In this document: in pieces, positions 1-8,685 of the stretch | Layout of the letters: every line of letters begins with the position of its first letter | Numbering within the stretch: the stretch's first letter is position 1 | From: Marivirga lumbricoides | GTDB lineage: Bacteria; Bacteroidota; Bacteroidia; Cytophagales; Cyclobacteriaceae | Reading direction: 5' to 3' | Assembly: GCF_014636295.1 (NCBI RefSeq) | Contig: NZ_BMEC01000016.1 | Coordinates: 1-64,000, forward strand | DNA: 64,000 nt | The notes under the pieces: generated by a model | What the model saw: the letters and a program-made list of their open reading frames with translations, nothing else | Told to the model about the DNA's origin: nothing | The model's database searches: none | Position numbers and translations under genes: made by a program

Positions 1-202
1 GCACTCTCAATCAGTGTTTTAACACTTCCTCCTCCGCTTATCTTCAATCTTTCAATCAACAGCCCTCTCAAGCCATTCCCCTCTTTTGGGTCGACAAAGG
101 TAGAAAATATTCGCCATCTTACAACTCCATCAACTCACTTTTTTGATTTTTTATCGTATATTTACTTTAATCTACTCACTATCAACTCCTTAATTTCGCG
201 CC
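1..202. other. Left-edge non-coding stretch
   Basis: No convincing reading frame, tRNA or rRNA is visible here. The segment lies downstream of the minus-strand DUF2480 gene. It contains a GACAAAGGTA-type string followed by an A/T-rich tract, a pattern that I associate loosely with sequences flanking stable-RNA genes in this phylum, but nothing in the window confirms that. Confidence 0.4.
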
Positions 203-715
203 TTAACGCTTTAACTTATAAATTGGAACGGTGCTACAGGGCTCACCAAACATTAAGGAAGAAACAACAGGGGTTAAATGCTTGGTTATTTCGGTAAATG
301 CAAATTCAGGGTGACTTAGTTCAGAGCATCCTTTAATTACCACTTTAGCATTATCGTAATCCATTTGATCTATTTTTTGAATATTTAGACGCAATATTTC
401 CTTTTCCATTTCATCCGTGCTTCCATAAACTATCATTTCAGCAAAAGGTGATAGTCTAGAGGTTAATAGCATGTACGCCCAGTTTGGAATGATAGCATCA
501 GCAGAGCACCATATATTCACATAGCTCCCGCTATACGATGTCCAATCATGTGATTTAATAAAATCACGAAAATCTTTCTCTTTTAAGACTATCCCTTGAA
601 AAAGATGATCCTTTAAATCAATAGTAAACCTATTAGTGGTTTTATCCAGAATATCTTCTAAATCCAATGTTACTAAAGGACTGCTTTTAACTTTATTGAT
701 GATTTCTTCAGACAT
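203..715 (-). CDS. DUF2480 family protein
   Basis: This 170-residue soluble protein has no signal peptide or membrane segment. It matches my recollection of the DUF2480 family, a conserved protein of unknown function restricted largely to Bacteroidota; the middle part contains an IVYGSTDEME segment and a short cysteine-containing KGCSELSHPEF segment typical of the family. The ATG start follows an A/T-rich leader, with 68 bp separating it from the upstream tsaB stop, so it may be read through from the rpmH-tsaB operon or have its own promoter. The length fits the family. Function is not known and I do not propose one. Confidence 0.75.
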   Translation of the reverse strand: MSEEIINKVKSSPLVTLDLEDILDKTTNRFTIDLKDHLFQGIVLKEKDFRDFIKSHDWTSYSGSYVNIWCSADAIIPNWAYMLLTSRLSPFAEMIVYGSTDEMEKEILRLNIQKIDQMDYDNAKVVIKGCSELSHPEFAFTEITKHLTPVVSSLMFGEPCSTVPIYKLKR

Positions 716-783
716 AATAATTCATTCGTTTTAAAAGTCATTGATTTTTCTGCATAGCTTAGAGTCAAGCCTTCAGCAGGAGT

Positions 784-1482
784 TTATAAAAACGACTTCT
801 TTTTAGAAACAGGAGAAAAGAATTCCTTCCCGTAGTTTGGTTCGAAATATGCTAAATTCTCAAATTCATTTTGCTTGAACTTAAAAAAAGCCAAATGACC
901 TAAAAACTTTGCTGATGGGTTAACGTCTTCCAGGATTTTAAAGTTTCCTTTTTGTTGATAGAGCTTGTATGCTTTTTCTGCTCCATTGCCAAACAAATAC
1001 AGGGTGGAATACTTCTCCGTAAACTTATCAAATGAGTTCTCTTCTAAGATTAAGTTACTAAGTGGTTCAATTTCCTTCAAGGAGGGTGATAAAGCTTTAT
1101 AAAAAACTTCCATTCTCCGTGCATCAATCATAGGAACAAGCAAGCCATTCTGTTCAGGACCATAATGTTGTACATGAAATGACATAGCATCTAAGGAGGA
1201 AACGGCTATCAAAGGAATATCTAATGCATAGCATAATCCCTTGGCTGTACTTAATCCTATTCTTAAACCCGTGTAAGATCCCGGTCCGCCCGAAACAGCG
1301 ATAGCATTAAGATCAGCTAAATGCAGATCACAATGAGAAATAAGTTGCTCTATTAAAAGAGACAAAGAAGATGAATGGGATTTTTCCAGATATAATTCGG
1401 CAGAAGCTAACAGTCTGCCTTCCTGATGCACAGCAACTGAACAAATGCTAGTAGCTGTTTCTATACTAAGTATAGTAATCAT
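784..1482 (-). CDS. tsaB: tRNA threonylcarbamoyladenosine biosynthesis protein TsaB
   Basis: TsaB is the non-catalytic partner of TsaD in the complex that makes the t6A37 modification on ANN-decoding tRNAs in the cytosol. The 232-residue protein starts with ILSIETATSICSVAV, the ASKHA-fold first strand, and carries the family signature SGGPGSYTGLRIGLSTAKGL around residues 65-84, followed by PLIAVSSLDAM. Length is normal for TsaB. Its ATG overlaps the TGA of the upstream permease gene by 4 bp, so it is translationally coupled and the last member of the tight rpmH-rnpA-protease-permease operon. The C-terminal third is more divergent, as is usual for this family. Confidence 0.93.
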   Translation of the reverse strand: MITILSIETATSICSVAVHQEGRLLASAELYLEKSHSSSLSLLIEQLISHCDLHLADLNAIAVSGGPGSYTGLRIGLSTAKGLCYALDIPLIAVSSLDAMSFHVQHYGPEQNGLLVPMIDARRMEVFYKALSPSLKEIEPLSNLILEENSFDKFTEKYSTLYLFGNGAEKAYKLYQQKGNFKILEDVNPSAKFLGHLAFFKFKQNEFENLAYFEPNYGKEFFSPVSKKKSFL

Positions 1483-2291
1483 ATTAGCTCGATTAGTTTT
1501 TTAAAGATCACTATTAGAACAAAAGCTGCAAATAGGTAACTAATTGTGGATACAGGAATCCTTCTGCTTAATTTCACTCCAAAAGTAGCACTTATTAATG
1601 TACCTACTATAATAGGAATTGAAACCTGAAAGATAATATAGCCTGTATGAGGCATATCAATAGGTAACATTGGAGTCTGAAACAGATTAAAGAGCACCAT
1701 TGCCAATGACGTAACAGATATAACTCCTAAAGAAATAGTTTTAGCTTTTCTAATTTCCATTTTAAGCCCTTCACTTAAAAAAGGGATAATGATGATTCCT
1801 CCACCCAGCCCCGTCAAAGCCGCTACTGAGCCAGCCGATAAACCTGTAAAACTGAAAAACCGCTTTACAAACTTTACCCGCTCTACAAAAAGTTTTTGCT
1901 TTTGGGCATTTCTAAGAGTTGATAATAACATCAAGACCATGATAATTATAACAACAACATTAAATACTTCTTTGGAGTAAAAAGGTGTATTAACTATAAA
2001 GTTTAAAACCAATACTCCAGAAAGAATAGAAGAAATACTAATTATTAGAATAGCTTTCGGATAAAATTCTTTGTTACGGATATGGTTAATTGTTGCGAAA
2101 GAAGCAGCGAAGAAAGTACCTAATAATGAGTTGGCAATGGTATATTGTGCTACTTCTTGTTCGGGAATTCCAATATAAAGAAACGCAATAGGTAATATAA
2201 AAATGAACACTAGTCCTCCTCCTACTCCCAACAAGCCAGAAATAAGGCCACCTAACAAACCTGCACAGAAAAGTAAGAGGTAAAACTCCAT
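1479..2291 (-). CDS. TauE/SafE family sulfite exporter-like permease
   Basis: This 270-residue integral membrane protein has about eight hydrophobic segments and the two glycine-rich repeats of the TauE/SafE (DUF81) family: GLLGGLISGLLGVGGGLVF near the N terminus and SVAALTGLGGGIIIIPFL in the middle. Members export sulfite, sulfoacetate or other small organic anions across the inner membrane; the substrate here cannot be read from sequence. Its start overlaps the stop of the protease gene by 1 bp and its stop overlaps tsaB by 4 bp, so it is an internal operon gene. The association with rnpA and tsaB suggests housekeeping co-transcription and not a dedicated pathway. Confidence 0.88.
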   Translation of the reverse strand: MEFYLLLFCAGLLGGLISGLLGVGGGLVFIFILPIAFLYIGIPEQEVAQYTIANSLLGTFFAASFATINHIRNKEFYPKAILIISISSILSGVLVLNFIVNTPFYSKEVFNVVVIIIMVLMLLSTLRNAQKQKLFVERVKFVKRFFSFTGLSAGSVAALTGLGGGIIIIPFLSEGLKMEIRKAKTISLGVISVTSLAMVLFNLFQTPMLPIDMPHTGYIIFQVSIPIIVGTLISATFGVKLSRRIPVSTISYLFAAFVLIVIFKKLIELI

Positions 2292-3949
2292 TACTTTACA
2301 GACAATAGATCCTTATACTTTTGAGCATCATTAAGAATTTCTTTCGCCTTAGCTACTTCTACATCACTCTCGAAAGAAGCCTCTATCATTCCCTGCCTCT
2401 TGTGAAAGCGAGAAATAATTTCATCTTTTAATGCCAACTTAATTTCGTTCTCAAATATTTTTATTTCGTCTGATTTGTGTGATTGTATTTCATTTTCCAA
2501 CTGAGTTAATTCCTCAGAAATAAACTGGTGAAACTTATCATCTTTTGACTGCTCCTTCAGCTTAGCAATAAGTTTTTCTGTATCAGAGGTATACGCATAA
2601 TCTTTCCCTTTTATCCATTCTGAAAACTCACTATACAAATTATCTGAAATCTCAAAAGTATTGGGGTCAGGGACATTTTCCTGATTCTTATAATAATAAG
2701 CTGTGGCAAAATCAAAAATATATCCATTTCTTATTAGCTCAATAGTAATTGGAGCAAAGCCTTCTTCTTCTAGCTCCACGTCAGGAGTAACCCCTCCTCC
2801 ATCGTACACTTTTCTTCCTGCCTTGGTAGTAAATTCGTTTTTAAGAGAGTCCGGAATTTTACCAATAGTTCCGTCATCATTTCTATGACTGTAATCAATA
2901 GCCTGAATGCATCTTCCGCTTGGTGTATAATATTTAGCCGTTGTTAGCTTCAACTGACTATTATAACTAAGTGGACGAGTAGCCTGAACTAATCCCTTTC
3001 CAAAACTTCTTTGACCTATTAAAACTCCTCTGTCATAATCCTGCATAACACCAGATACAATTTCAGAGGCTGAAGCACTGGTTCCATTGATAAGCACTAC
3101 AAGAGGAATACTTATATCTACAGGATTTTTTTCAGATTTATAGCTTTTATTCCATTCTTCTATTTTTCCTTTTGTGGATACAACTTCATAACCTTTAGGT
3201 ATAAAAACGTTGGAAACATCAATAGATTCGTTCAGCAAGCCTCCTCCATTTCCTCTTAAATCCAGAATAACTTTTTTTGCTCCCTTATCTCTTAATTCAA
3301 TCAATGCGCTTCTAACATCTGCTCCCGCACCGCTGGAAAATTCCGTTAATCTGATATAAGCAATATCCTTATCAATTAAACCATAATAAGGTACGCTCTC
3401 AATATTAATTCTGTCACGCTTTACTGTAAATGTTAGAGGTTTATTTTGACTATACCTTTTTACTTTAATCTGAAGGCTGGTTCCAATTTGACCTTTTAAT
3501 AGGGTATTTATTTCCTCGGTGTCGAGTTCGGTAATATCTACCTGATCGATAGCAATGATTTCATCACCAATCTTTATGCCGGCCTTATCTGCAGGCGAAC
3601 CTTCAAAAGCCATTAAAACTACATTACGACCATTAAACTTACCCATGGCTGTACCAATCCCTCCATATTGACCAGTAGACATTATCCGATAATCTTCAAT
3701 TCTGTTCTCGGGAATAAAATTGGTATATGGGTCCAATGATTCCAACATTGCCTCAATACCTATCTCCATTAAATCTGTAGGATTTATTTCATCGACATAG
3801 TACGTGTTTAACTCTTTATAGAGAGTAGTGAAGATATCCAGATTTTTAATGATTTCGAAGTACCTATCGGACACCTTCAATTTAAAAGAAACTAAAGAGA
3901 TAAGTATTATTGAAGAGAGTGCTACAATTAGCTTTTTATTGAATGTCAT
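2291..3949 (-). CDS. S41 family C-terminal processing peptidase (CtpA/Prc type)
   Basis: This is a 552-residue periplasmic serine protease that probably trims or degrades envelope proteins from their C termini. An N-terminal hydrophobic segment (residues about 6-23) acts as signal or anchor. A PDZ domain spans roughly 90-165, with GGIGTAM and the GSPADKAGIKIGDEI loop. The catalytic core holds the Ser/Lys dyad: the SASASEIVSG box at 291-300 (nucleophile probably Ser293) and GQRSFGKGL with Lys318. A charged helical C-terminal tail of about 100 residues follows. Its start overlaps rnpA by 4 bp. A paralogue elsewhere in the genome cannot be excluded, so I give no gene symbol. Confidence 0.93.
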   Translation of the reverse strand: MTFNKKLIVALSSIILISLVSFKLKVSDRYFEIIKNLDIFTTLYKELNTYYVDEINPTDLMEIGIEAMLESLDPYTNFIPENRIEDYRIMSTGQYGGIGTAMGKFNGRNVVLMAFEGSPADKAGIKIGDEIIAIDQVDITELDTEEINTLLKGQIGTSLQIKVKRYSQNKPLTFTVKRDRINIESVPYYGLIDKDIAYIRLTEFSSGAGADVRSALIELRDKGAKKVILDLRGNGGGLLNESIDVSNVFIPKGYEVVSTKGKIEEWNKSYKSEKNPVDISIPLVVLINGTSASASEIVSGVMQDYDRGVLIGQRSFGKGLVQATRPLSYNSQLKLTTAKYYTPSGRCIQAIDYSHRNDDGTIGKIPDSLKNEFTTKAGRKVYDGGGVTPDVELEEEGFAPITIELIRNGYIFDFATAYYYKNQENVPDPNTFEISDNLYSEFSEWIKGKDYAYTSDTEKLIAKLKEQSKDDKFHQFISEELTQLENEIQSHKSDEIKIFENEIKLALKDEIISRFHKRQGMIEASFESDVEVAKAKEILNDAQKYKDLLSVK

Positions 3950-4368
3950 TCGGCTTTATCTAAATTAACTATTTTTTCCAAACGCTCTAAAGTCATTTTT
4001 AGTTTTTCTTGTATAAGAGAAAACGGCAATGCTTTATCAGTAGTGTAAATATAAGCAATCCATAAACTTGTATGAAGCTGATCCGGAGAAATCAAGTGCT
4101 TCTGTAAGCGATAGCTTTCTCTTATCCTTCTTTTGATTGGATTTCTATCTACAGCTTTTTTAAACCTCTTCTTGGGAACAGTTACCAGAATTTGGTGAGG
4201 CTTCAGGTTTTCAGAAGTTACAAAGGAATTCTTAAGGTAAAGCACCTTAAATGGGAATAAATAAAAAGAGGAGCCCTTGTTGAAAAGCTCCTTAATTATT
4301 TTTTTGCTGCTTAGACGTTCTTCTTTTTTGAAACAGAAAGAGGGTTTGTCTTGCAATTCAAAAGACAT
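3946..4368 (-). CDS. rnpA: Ribonuclease P protein component
   Basis: RnpA binds the RNase P RNA and helps process tRNA 5' leaders. The 140-residue protein has the conserved KKEERLSSKKIIKELFNKG start and the RNR-type signature KKRFKKAVDRNPIKRRIRE near residues 85-103, which contacts the RNA. It lies 23 bp downstream of rpmH, the near-universal bacterial arrangement, and overlaps the S41 protease gene by 4 bp. The usual yidD and yidC partners do not follow; the operon continues into a protease, a permease and tsaB instead. Confidence 0.96.
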   Translation of the reverse strand: MSFELQDKPSFCFKKEERLSSKKIIKELFNKGSSFYLFPFKVLYLKNSFVTSENLKPHQILVTVPKKRFKKAVDRNPIKRRIRESYRLQKHLISPDQLHTSLWIAYIYTTDKALPFSLIQEKLKMTLERLEKIVNLDKAE

Positions 4369-4391
4369 CAGAATTATAGCATTAGGCTAGT

Positions 4392-4553
4392 TTATTTTCT
4401 GTGCTTGCTTTTTTCATCAGAAACTGTGAGTTTATGACGACCTTTAGCTCTTCTTCTTGCTAATACAGATCTGCCGTTCGCAGATTCCATTCTTGCTCTA
4501 AAACCGTGCTTATTTCTTCTTTTTCTTTGAGAAGGCTGAAATGTACGTTTCAT
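4392..4553 (-). CDS. rpmH: 50S ribosomal protein L34
   Basis: This short gene encodes a 53-residue, strongly basic ribosomal protein. Translation of the minus strand gives [20 protein letters not shown], followed by [20 protein letters not shown] and a short charged tail, the unmistakable L34 pattern with a slightly extended C terminus ([13 protein letters not shown]) as seen in Bacteroidota. It is the first gene of the minus-strand operon with rnpA 23 bp downstream. The 238-bp gap between it and the divergent M61 peptidase gene must hold promoters for both directions. Confidence 0.97.
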   Translation of the reverse strand: MKRTFQPSQRKRRNKHGFRARMESANGRSVLARRRAKGRHKLTVSDEKSKHRK

Positions 4554-4791
4554 ATCTTATAATTTAATTATGCTTTACTATATACTTATCTACTCAGAAT
4601 TTCTTAAGGCCTGCAAAGTTAATTACTAAATTGATTAATACAAAGTTACGGCTTAAAATGATTCGATTAATTCTTATTTAAATTTAAAAAAAGTGATTCA
4701 GAGCCCTAATTTGAGAATAAATACTGGCTAAAGTTTTAGAAACAAGTGATGATTTCTCAAATTTAAAGAAAAATAAACTTAAAGCGTAAGC

Positions 4792-6510
4792 ATGGCACAT
4801 TATCAATTAAGTCAAAAATACCCCCACTCCGAATTTCTACAAATCCAAATCACCTTTAAGAATACTCAAAAAAGTTCTCCTCTTTCTATACGGTTACCCG
4901 CCTGGAGGCCTGGAAGGTATCAGTTAGGCAATTTCTCAAAAAATATCAGAAACTTTAAAGTAATTGATACTGATGGAAAACCTCTTAACTACATCAAAAA
5001 ATCAAGAGATAATTGGCACATTACCAGCTCAGAAGAAATAGTTATTGTAAACTATGAATATTATACCGCTGAAATAGATGGAGGCAGTACCTATGTAGAT
5101 GAGGAGCAGTGGTATATCAACTTCATTAACTGTTTAATGTATGCTGAAAACCAATTAGACGAACCATGTGAAGTTCAACTGTTGGTTTCCGATGAAAACA
5201 TAATTGCCTGTGGCCTGCCTTCCAAAGGTAAAACCCTGTATGCGAAAAACTTTTACCAGCTGGTGGATAGTCCGGCAATCATTTCCAAAGAAATTAAGCA
5301 CTTACAATATGTGCTTAACAATATAACATTTCATTTATGGTTTAAGGGAGATGTTCAGCTGGCTACGCAGGAAGAAAGAATTATTGAAGATTTTAAAAGA
5401 TTCACTGCTGAGCAATTAAAAATGATGGGAGATTTCGAAAATGAATCTTACCATTTTCTCTACCAAATTCCTGATACAAAAGCATACCACGGAGTTGAAC
5501 ACCTGAATAGTACCTGCATTGTTTTAGGCCCCGCTAAAGAATTTAATACTGAGGCCTTCTATGATAATTTTCTGGGAATTAGCTCGCATGAATTATTCCA
5601 TTACTGGAACATCATCAGGATCAGACCCAAAGAAATGGTTCCTTATGATTTTACGAAGGAAAACTATTTTACCACCGGCTATGTGGCAGAAGGAGTAACA
5701 ACTTATTATGGTGACTTATTTCTGATTAGAAGTGGGGTGAAAGATTTAAACTGGTATCAGAATGAACTCAACAAGCTTTTTAAAAGGCATTTTGAAAACA
5801 ATGGGAGATTTAACTATTCTGTTGCTGACTCTTCACTGGATTTATGGATTGATGGTTATGAGCCTGGCACACCCGACAGAAAAGTTTCCATTTATGTGAA
5901 AGGAGCAATTATCGCACTTTTACTTGATATGCTCATTATTAAAGAAACCAATGCTAAGAAATCTTTAGATGATGTGCTCCGCACCTTATGGTCTGACTTT
6001 TATAAAAAAGGCAAGGGATATTCAGCTGCTGATTATTTAAATGTTGCTGAAACAGTAATTGAGCATGATTTGGAAGGTTACAAAAAGGACTATATTGAAG
6101 GAACGGCCCCGGTTGAAAACATTTTAACTCAACTTTTCCCTTCCTTTGGCTTTGAGATGATTGAGAAATATCCGGACAACCCACTCTCTCAATATTTCGG
6201 CATAAAATATACTGAGAATCCCGATGGCTTCGTCATTAACAAAACTGCACCTAAAAGCCCAGCCGAGGAAAAATTCAGAAGGGAGGATGTTATCATTAGT
6301 ATTAATGGAAAGGATGTTAAGAACTTTGAAATGGAAAGCTTACAATTTGTAGATAATATTTCATTACATATTATGAGAAAAGGCAAAATGAAAAGGCTTG
6401 AACTAAGCAAAAAAGCTAAAGAAAGATACTTTATCTTCTTTGAAATTAGTGTTTCAAATGATTTAACTGATGAGCAGCAATTGTTGAGAAATAAGTGGTT
6501 GAATATTTAA
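4792..6510 (+). CDS. M61 family zinc peptidase with PDZ domain
   Basis: This 572-residue protein belongs to the M61 (glycyl aminopeptidase-like) family. The N-terminal beta domain (residues 1-170) includes RLPAWRPGRYQLGNF, a family hallmark. The catalytic thermolysin-like domain carries HELFH at residues 266-270, with a downstream GYVAEGVTTYYGDLF segment that supplies the third zinc ligand. A PDZ domain lies near 460-545, with PAEEKFRREDVIISING. No clear signal peptide is seen at this ATG, so it may be cytoplasmic. It is monocistronic, divergent from rpmH, and ends in a strong hairpin terminator. Substrate unknown. Confidence 0.92.
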   Translation: MAHYQLSQKYPHSEFLQIQITFKNTQKSSPLSIRLPAWRPGRYQLGNFSKNIRNFKVIDTDGKPLNYIKKSRDNWHITSSEEIVIVNYEYYTAEIDGGSTYVDEEQWYINFINCLMYAENQLDEPCEVQLLVSDENIIACGLPSKGKTLYAKNFYQLVDSPAIISKEIKHLQYVLNNITFHLWFKGDVQLATQEERIIEDFKRFTAEQLKMMGDFENESYHFLYQIPDTKAYHGVEHLNSTCIVLGPAKEFNTEAFYDNFLGISSHELFHYWNIIRIRPKEMVPYDFTKENYFTTGYVAEGVTTYYGDLFLIRSGVKDLNWYQNELNKLFKRHFENNGRFNYSVADSSLDLWIDGYEPGTPDRKVSIYVKGAIIALLLDMLIIKETNAKKSLDDVLRTLWSDFYKKGKGYSAADYLNVAETVIEHDLEGYKKDYIEGTAPVENILTQLFPSFGFEMIEKYPDNPLSQYFGIKYTENPDGFVINKTAPKSPAEEKFRREDVIISINGKDVKNFEMESLQFVDNISLHIMRKGKMKRLELSKKAKERYFIFFEISVSNDLTDEQQLLRNKWLNI

Positions 6511-6548
6511 ATGAGGCTCAATATAAATAAGAAAGGCTATAAAAAGCG

Positions 6549-6578
6549 AAAGGTCCCTCCCCAGGGACCTTTCTATTT
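6549..6578 (+). terminator. Hairpin terminator after the M61 peptidase gene
   Basis: A perfect 10-bp stem (AAAGGTCCCT / AGGGACCTTT) with a CCCC loop lies 38 bp after the stop codon and is followed by a short T-rich tract. The converging minus-strand acyl-CoA dehydrogenase gene ends 190 bp further on. Confidence 0.85.
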
Positions 6579-6759
6579 CAACCAAAACCTTACAAAGTCA
6601 TTGACTTATATAAGATATTGTAAAGATAAAACAAAAATAAGTAGCGACAAATAGCCAAACTCATATTTTTTAAAAAAAAATTATATTTTTATTCGAAAAG
6701 GTCAATTTTAACGTTTAAGCTAAGTGTTAAATCGACCAATTTCCCATCCCGATTAATTA

Positions 6760-8562
6760 TTAAAATTCATAAGCTTGCTTAGCTGAAATATGGTCAGCTA
6801 TGGTTCTTCTTATCTCTTTTAAATTAGCAGGCTCAATCTTAGTAAACCTCTTTAAACCTAGCAACATCATGCGCTGCTCATCTCCTTCTGCAAAGGCATA
6901 AATTGCTTCTTTACCTGCTTTTTGAGCTACTTCAACAGCTCTGTGCATATACAACTGAGTCATTGCAATTTGCTGCTTGCAAGCTTCTTCTCCTTTTAAA
7001 GAGATCAACTTCTCAGTTCTTAACATAGCTGACTCTGCGGCATATACTTCAATTAGCATATCAGCAAGGTTCATCAGAATTTCCTGTTCGTTTGAAAGCT
7101 TCTGCATAAATTTCTGAACAGCTGCACCGGAAATCATCAAGCCTGCCTTTTTCAAATTAGAGAGCACTTTCTTCTCCTTAGCGAATAATGCAGTATCTTC
7201 TTGCGCTCCGAAATCAGGAATGCTGGTTAATTCCTTCTGAACATTCATTGCTGGCGTCATCAGGTCAAGCTTGCCCTTCAGTGCCCTTTTCAACAGCATA
7301 TCAATAGTTAACATTCTGTTGATTTCATTAGTACCTTCAAAAATCCTGTTAATTCGGGCATCTCTGTAAGCTCTGTCCATTGGAGCATCTGCAGAAAATC
7401 CCATACCACCATAAATCTGCACGCCTTCATCTACCACATAATCCAATGTTTCTGAACCGTGAACTTTAAGAATGGCACACTCAATAGCAAATTCTTCTAC
7501 AGATTTCAACTTAGCTTCTGCCTGATCCATACCTGAAGCAATCATTTCATTAAAGGCATCGTCAATATTTTGACCTGCACGGTAAGCTGCCGATTCAGAA
7601 GCAAAGGTTCTGGCAGTCATTTCCGCCAATTTATGCTTAATGGCACCGAAGTTAGCGATGGATGTTCCAAATTGCTTTCTCTCGTTCGCATATTGAGCAG
7701 CCTGGCCTATCACCCCTTTTGAAGCTCCAATTGTAGAAGCAGCTAGTTTGATTCGACCTATGTTGAGGATATTTACTGCAATCTTAAATCCGTTTTCTCT
7801 TTCAGAGAGCATATTTTCCACCGGCACTTTGCAATCATTGAAGAATACCTGACGGGTTGAAGAACCTTTGATACCCATCTTAGCTTCCTCTTCATTCATT
7901 GTGATGCCGCCAAATTCTTTCTCGATTATAAATGCAGATAAATTTTTATCATCATCAATTTTAGCAAAAACGATAAAAACATCGGCAAATCCACCATTGG
8001 TGATCCACATCTTTTGTCCGTTGACGATATAATGCTTTTTATCATCACTTAAAACTGCTTTAGTTTTTCCGCTGTTAGCATCTGAACCAGAATCAGGCTC
8101 AGTTAAACAATAAGAAGCTTTCCACTCACCAGTAGCTAATTTTGGTAAGTACTTTTTCTTCTGCTCAGCATTACCGTAATACAGGATTGGTAAAGTTCCA
8201 ATACCAGTGTGGGCTGACAGTGCTACTGCAAAGGAATGACCTGCACCAATTACTTCAGCTACTAACATTGAGGTATTAAAATCCATACCGAAGCCACCGT
8301 ACTCTTCCGGCACAGAAGTTCCTAACAAACCTAGTTCTCCTGATTTATCCATTAAAGATGGCATCAGTTCAGGGTTTCCTTTAACATTGTCAATTTCATC
8401 CAGCCTCGGATAAATTTCCTGCTGTAAGAAATCTTTACATGTTTGAGCGATCATTTTTTGCTCCTCTGTCCACTCTTCAGGAGTGAAAACTGCCTGGGAA
8501 GGAGTTTCCTTTATAAGGAACTCTCCCCCTTTTGCTGTAAATTGTTTTTCTGTTACTGACAT
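6760..8562 (-). CDS. Acyl-CoA dehydrogenase, long C-terminally extended type
   Basis: This FAD enzyme introduces the first double bond in fatty acyl-CoA beta-oxidation. At 600 residues it is longer than the common 380-residue form and resembles the VLCAD/ACAD9-like class with an extra C-terminal helical domain (about 440-600). Visible motifs are YCLTEPDSGSDANS (FAD/substrate loop, about 172-185), WITNGGFADVFIVFAK, GRIKLAASTIGASKG, YGGMGFSADAPMDRAYRDAR and IFEGTNEINR, the last two framing the C-terminal side of the active site. It is the last gene of the fad operon, 123 bp after the thiolase gene across a TAG-rich repeat. Confidence 0.95.
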   Translation of the reverse strand: MSVTEKQFTAKGGEFLIKETPSQAVFTPEEWTEEQKMIAQTCKDFLQQEIYPRLDEIDNVKGNPELMPSLMDKSGELGLLGTSVPEEYGGFGMDFNTSMLVAEVIGAGHSFAVALSAHTGIGTLPILYYGNAEQKKKYLPKLATGEWKASYCLTEPDSGSDANSGKTKAVLSDDKKHYIVNGQKMWITNGGFADVFIVFAKIDDDKNLSAFIIEKEFGGITMNEEEAKMGIKGSSTRQVFFNDCKVPVENMLSERENGFKIAVNILNIGRIKLAASTIGASKGVIGQAAQYANERKQFGTSIANFGAIKHKLAEMTARTFASESAAYRAGQNIDDAFNEMIASGMDQAEAKLKSVEEFAIECAILKVHGSETLDYVVDEGVQIYGGMGFSADAPMDRAYRDARINRIFEGTNEINRMLTIDMLLKRALKGKLDLMTPAMNVQKELTSIPDFGAQEDTALFAKEKKVLSNLKKAGLMISGAAVQKFMQKLSNEQEILMNLADMLIEVYAAESAMLRTEKLISLKGEEACKQQIAMTQLYMHRAVEVAQKAGKEAIYAFAEGDEQRMMLLGLKRFTKIEPANLKEIRRTIADHISAKQAYEF

Positions 8563-8570
8563 AATATTAA

Positions 8571-8685
8571 TATTTAGATATTAGAGACTAGAATTTAGAC
8601 TATAGACTTTTGTCTCTATTTAGGTTAAAATATACTTCCAATTAAGATGTGATCTAGATTCTTGACTCTAACATCTTACATCTAG
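8571..8685. repeat. TAG-rich intergenic repeat tract in the fad operon
   Basis: The gap between thiolase and acyl-CoA dehydrogenase genes contains repeated short units of the type TAGA/CTAGA and their complements: one cluster near 8571-8606 and another, in opposite orientation, near 8650-8685. Similar tracts occur on both sides of the four-helix-bundle gene (9881-9916, 10278-10316) and after dnaK (36372-36416). They may fold into imperfect hairpins in mRNA. Identity as a dispersed repeat family is an inference from these few copies. Confidence 0.55.

Noticed and set aside
1-202. Possible flank of a stable-RNA operon at the left edge
   Set aside because: Only a short GACAAAGGTA-like string recalls such flanks; no 5S, 16S, 23S or tRNA sequence could be read, so no feature is claimed.
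3946-4553. Chromosome origin near rpmH-rnpA
   Set aside because: rpmH-rnpA can lie near oriC in some bacteria, but there is no dnaA, no DnaA-box cluster and no gidA/parAB in the window.
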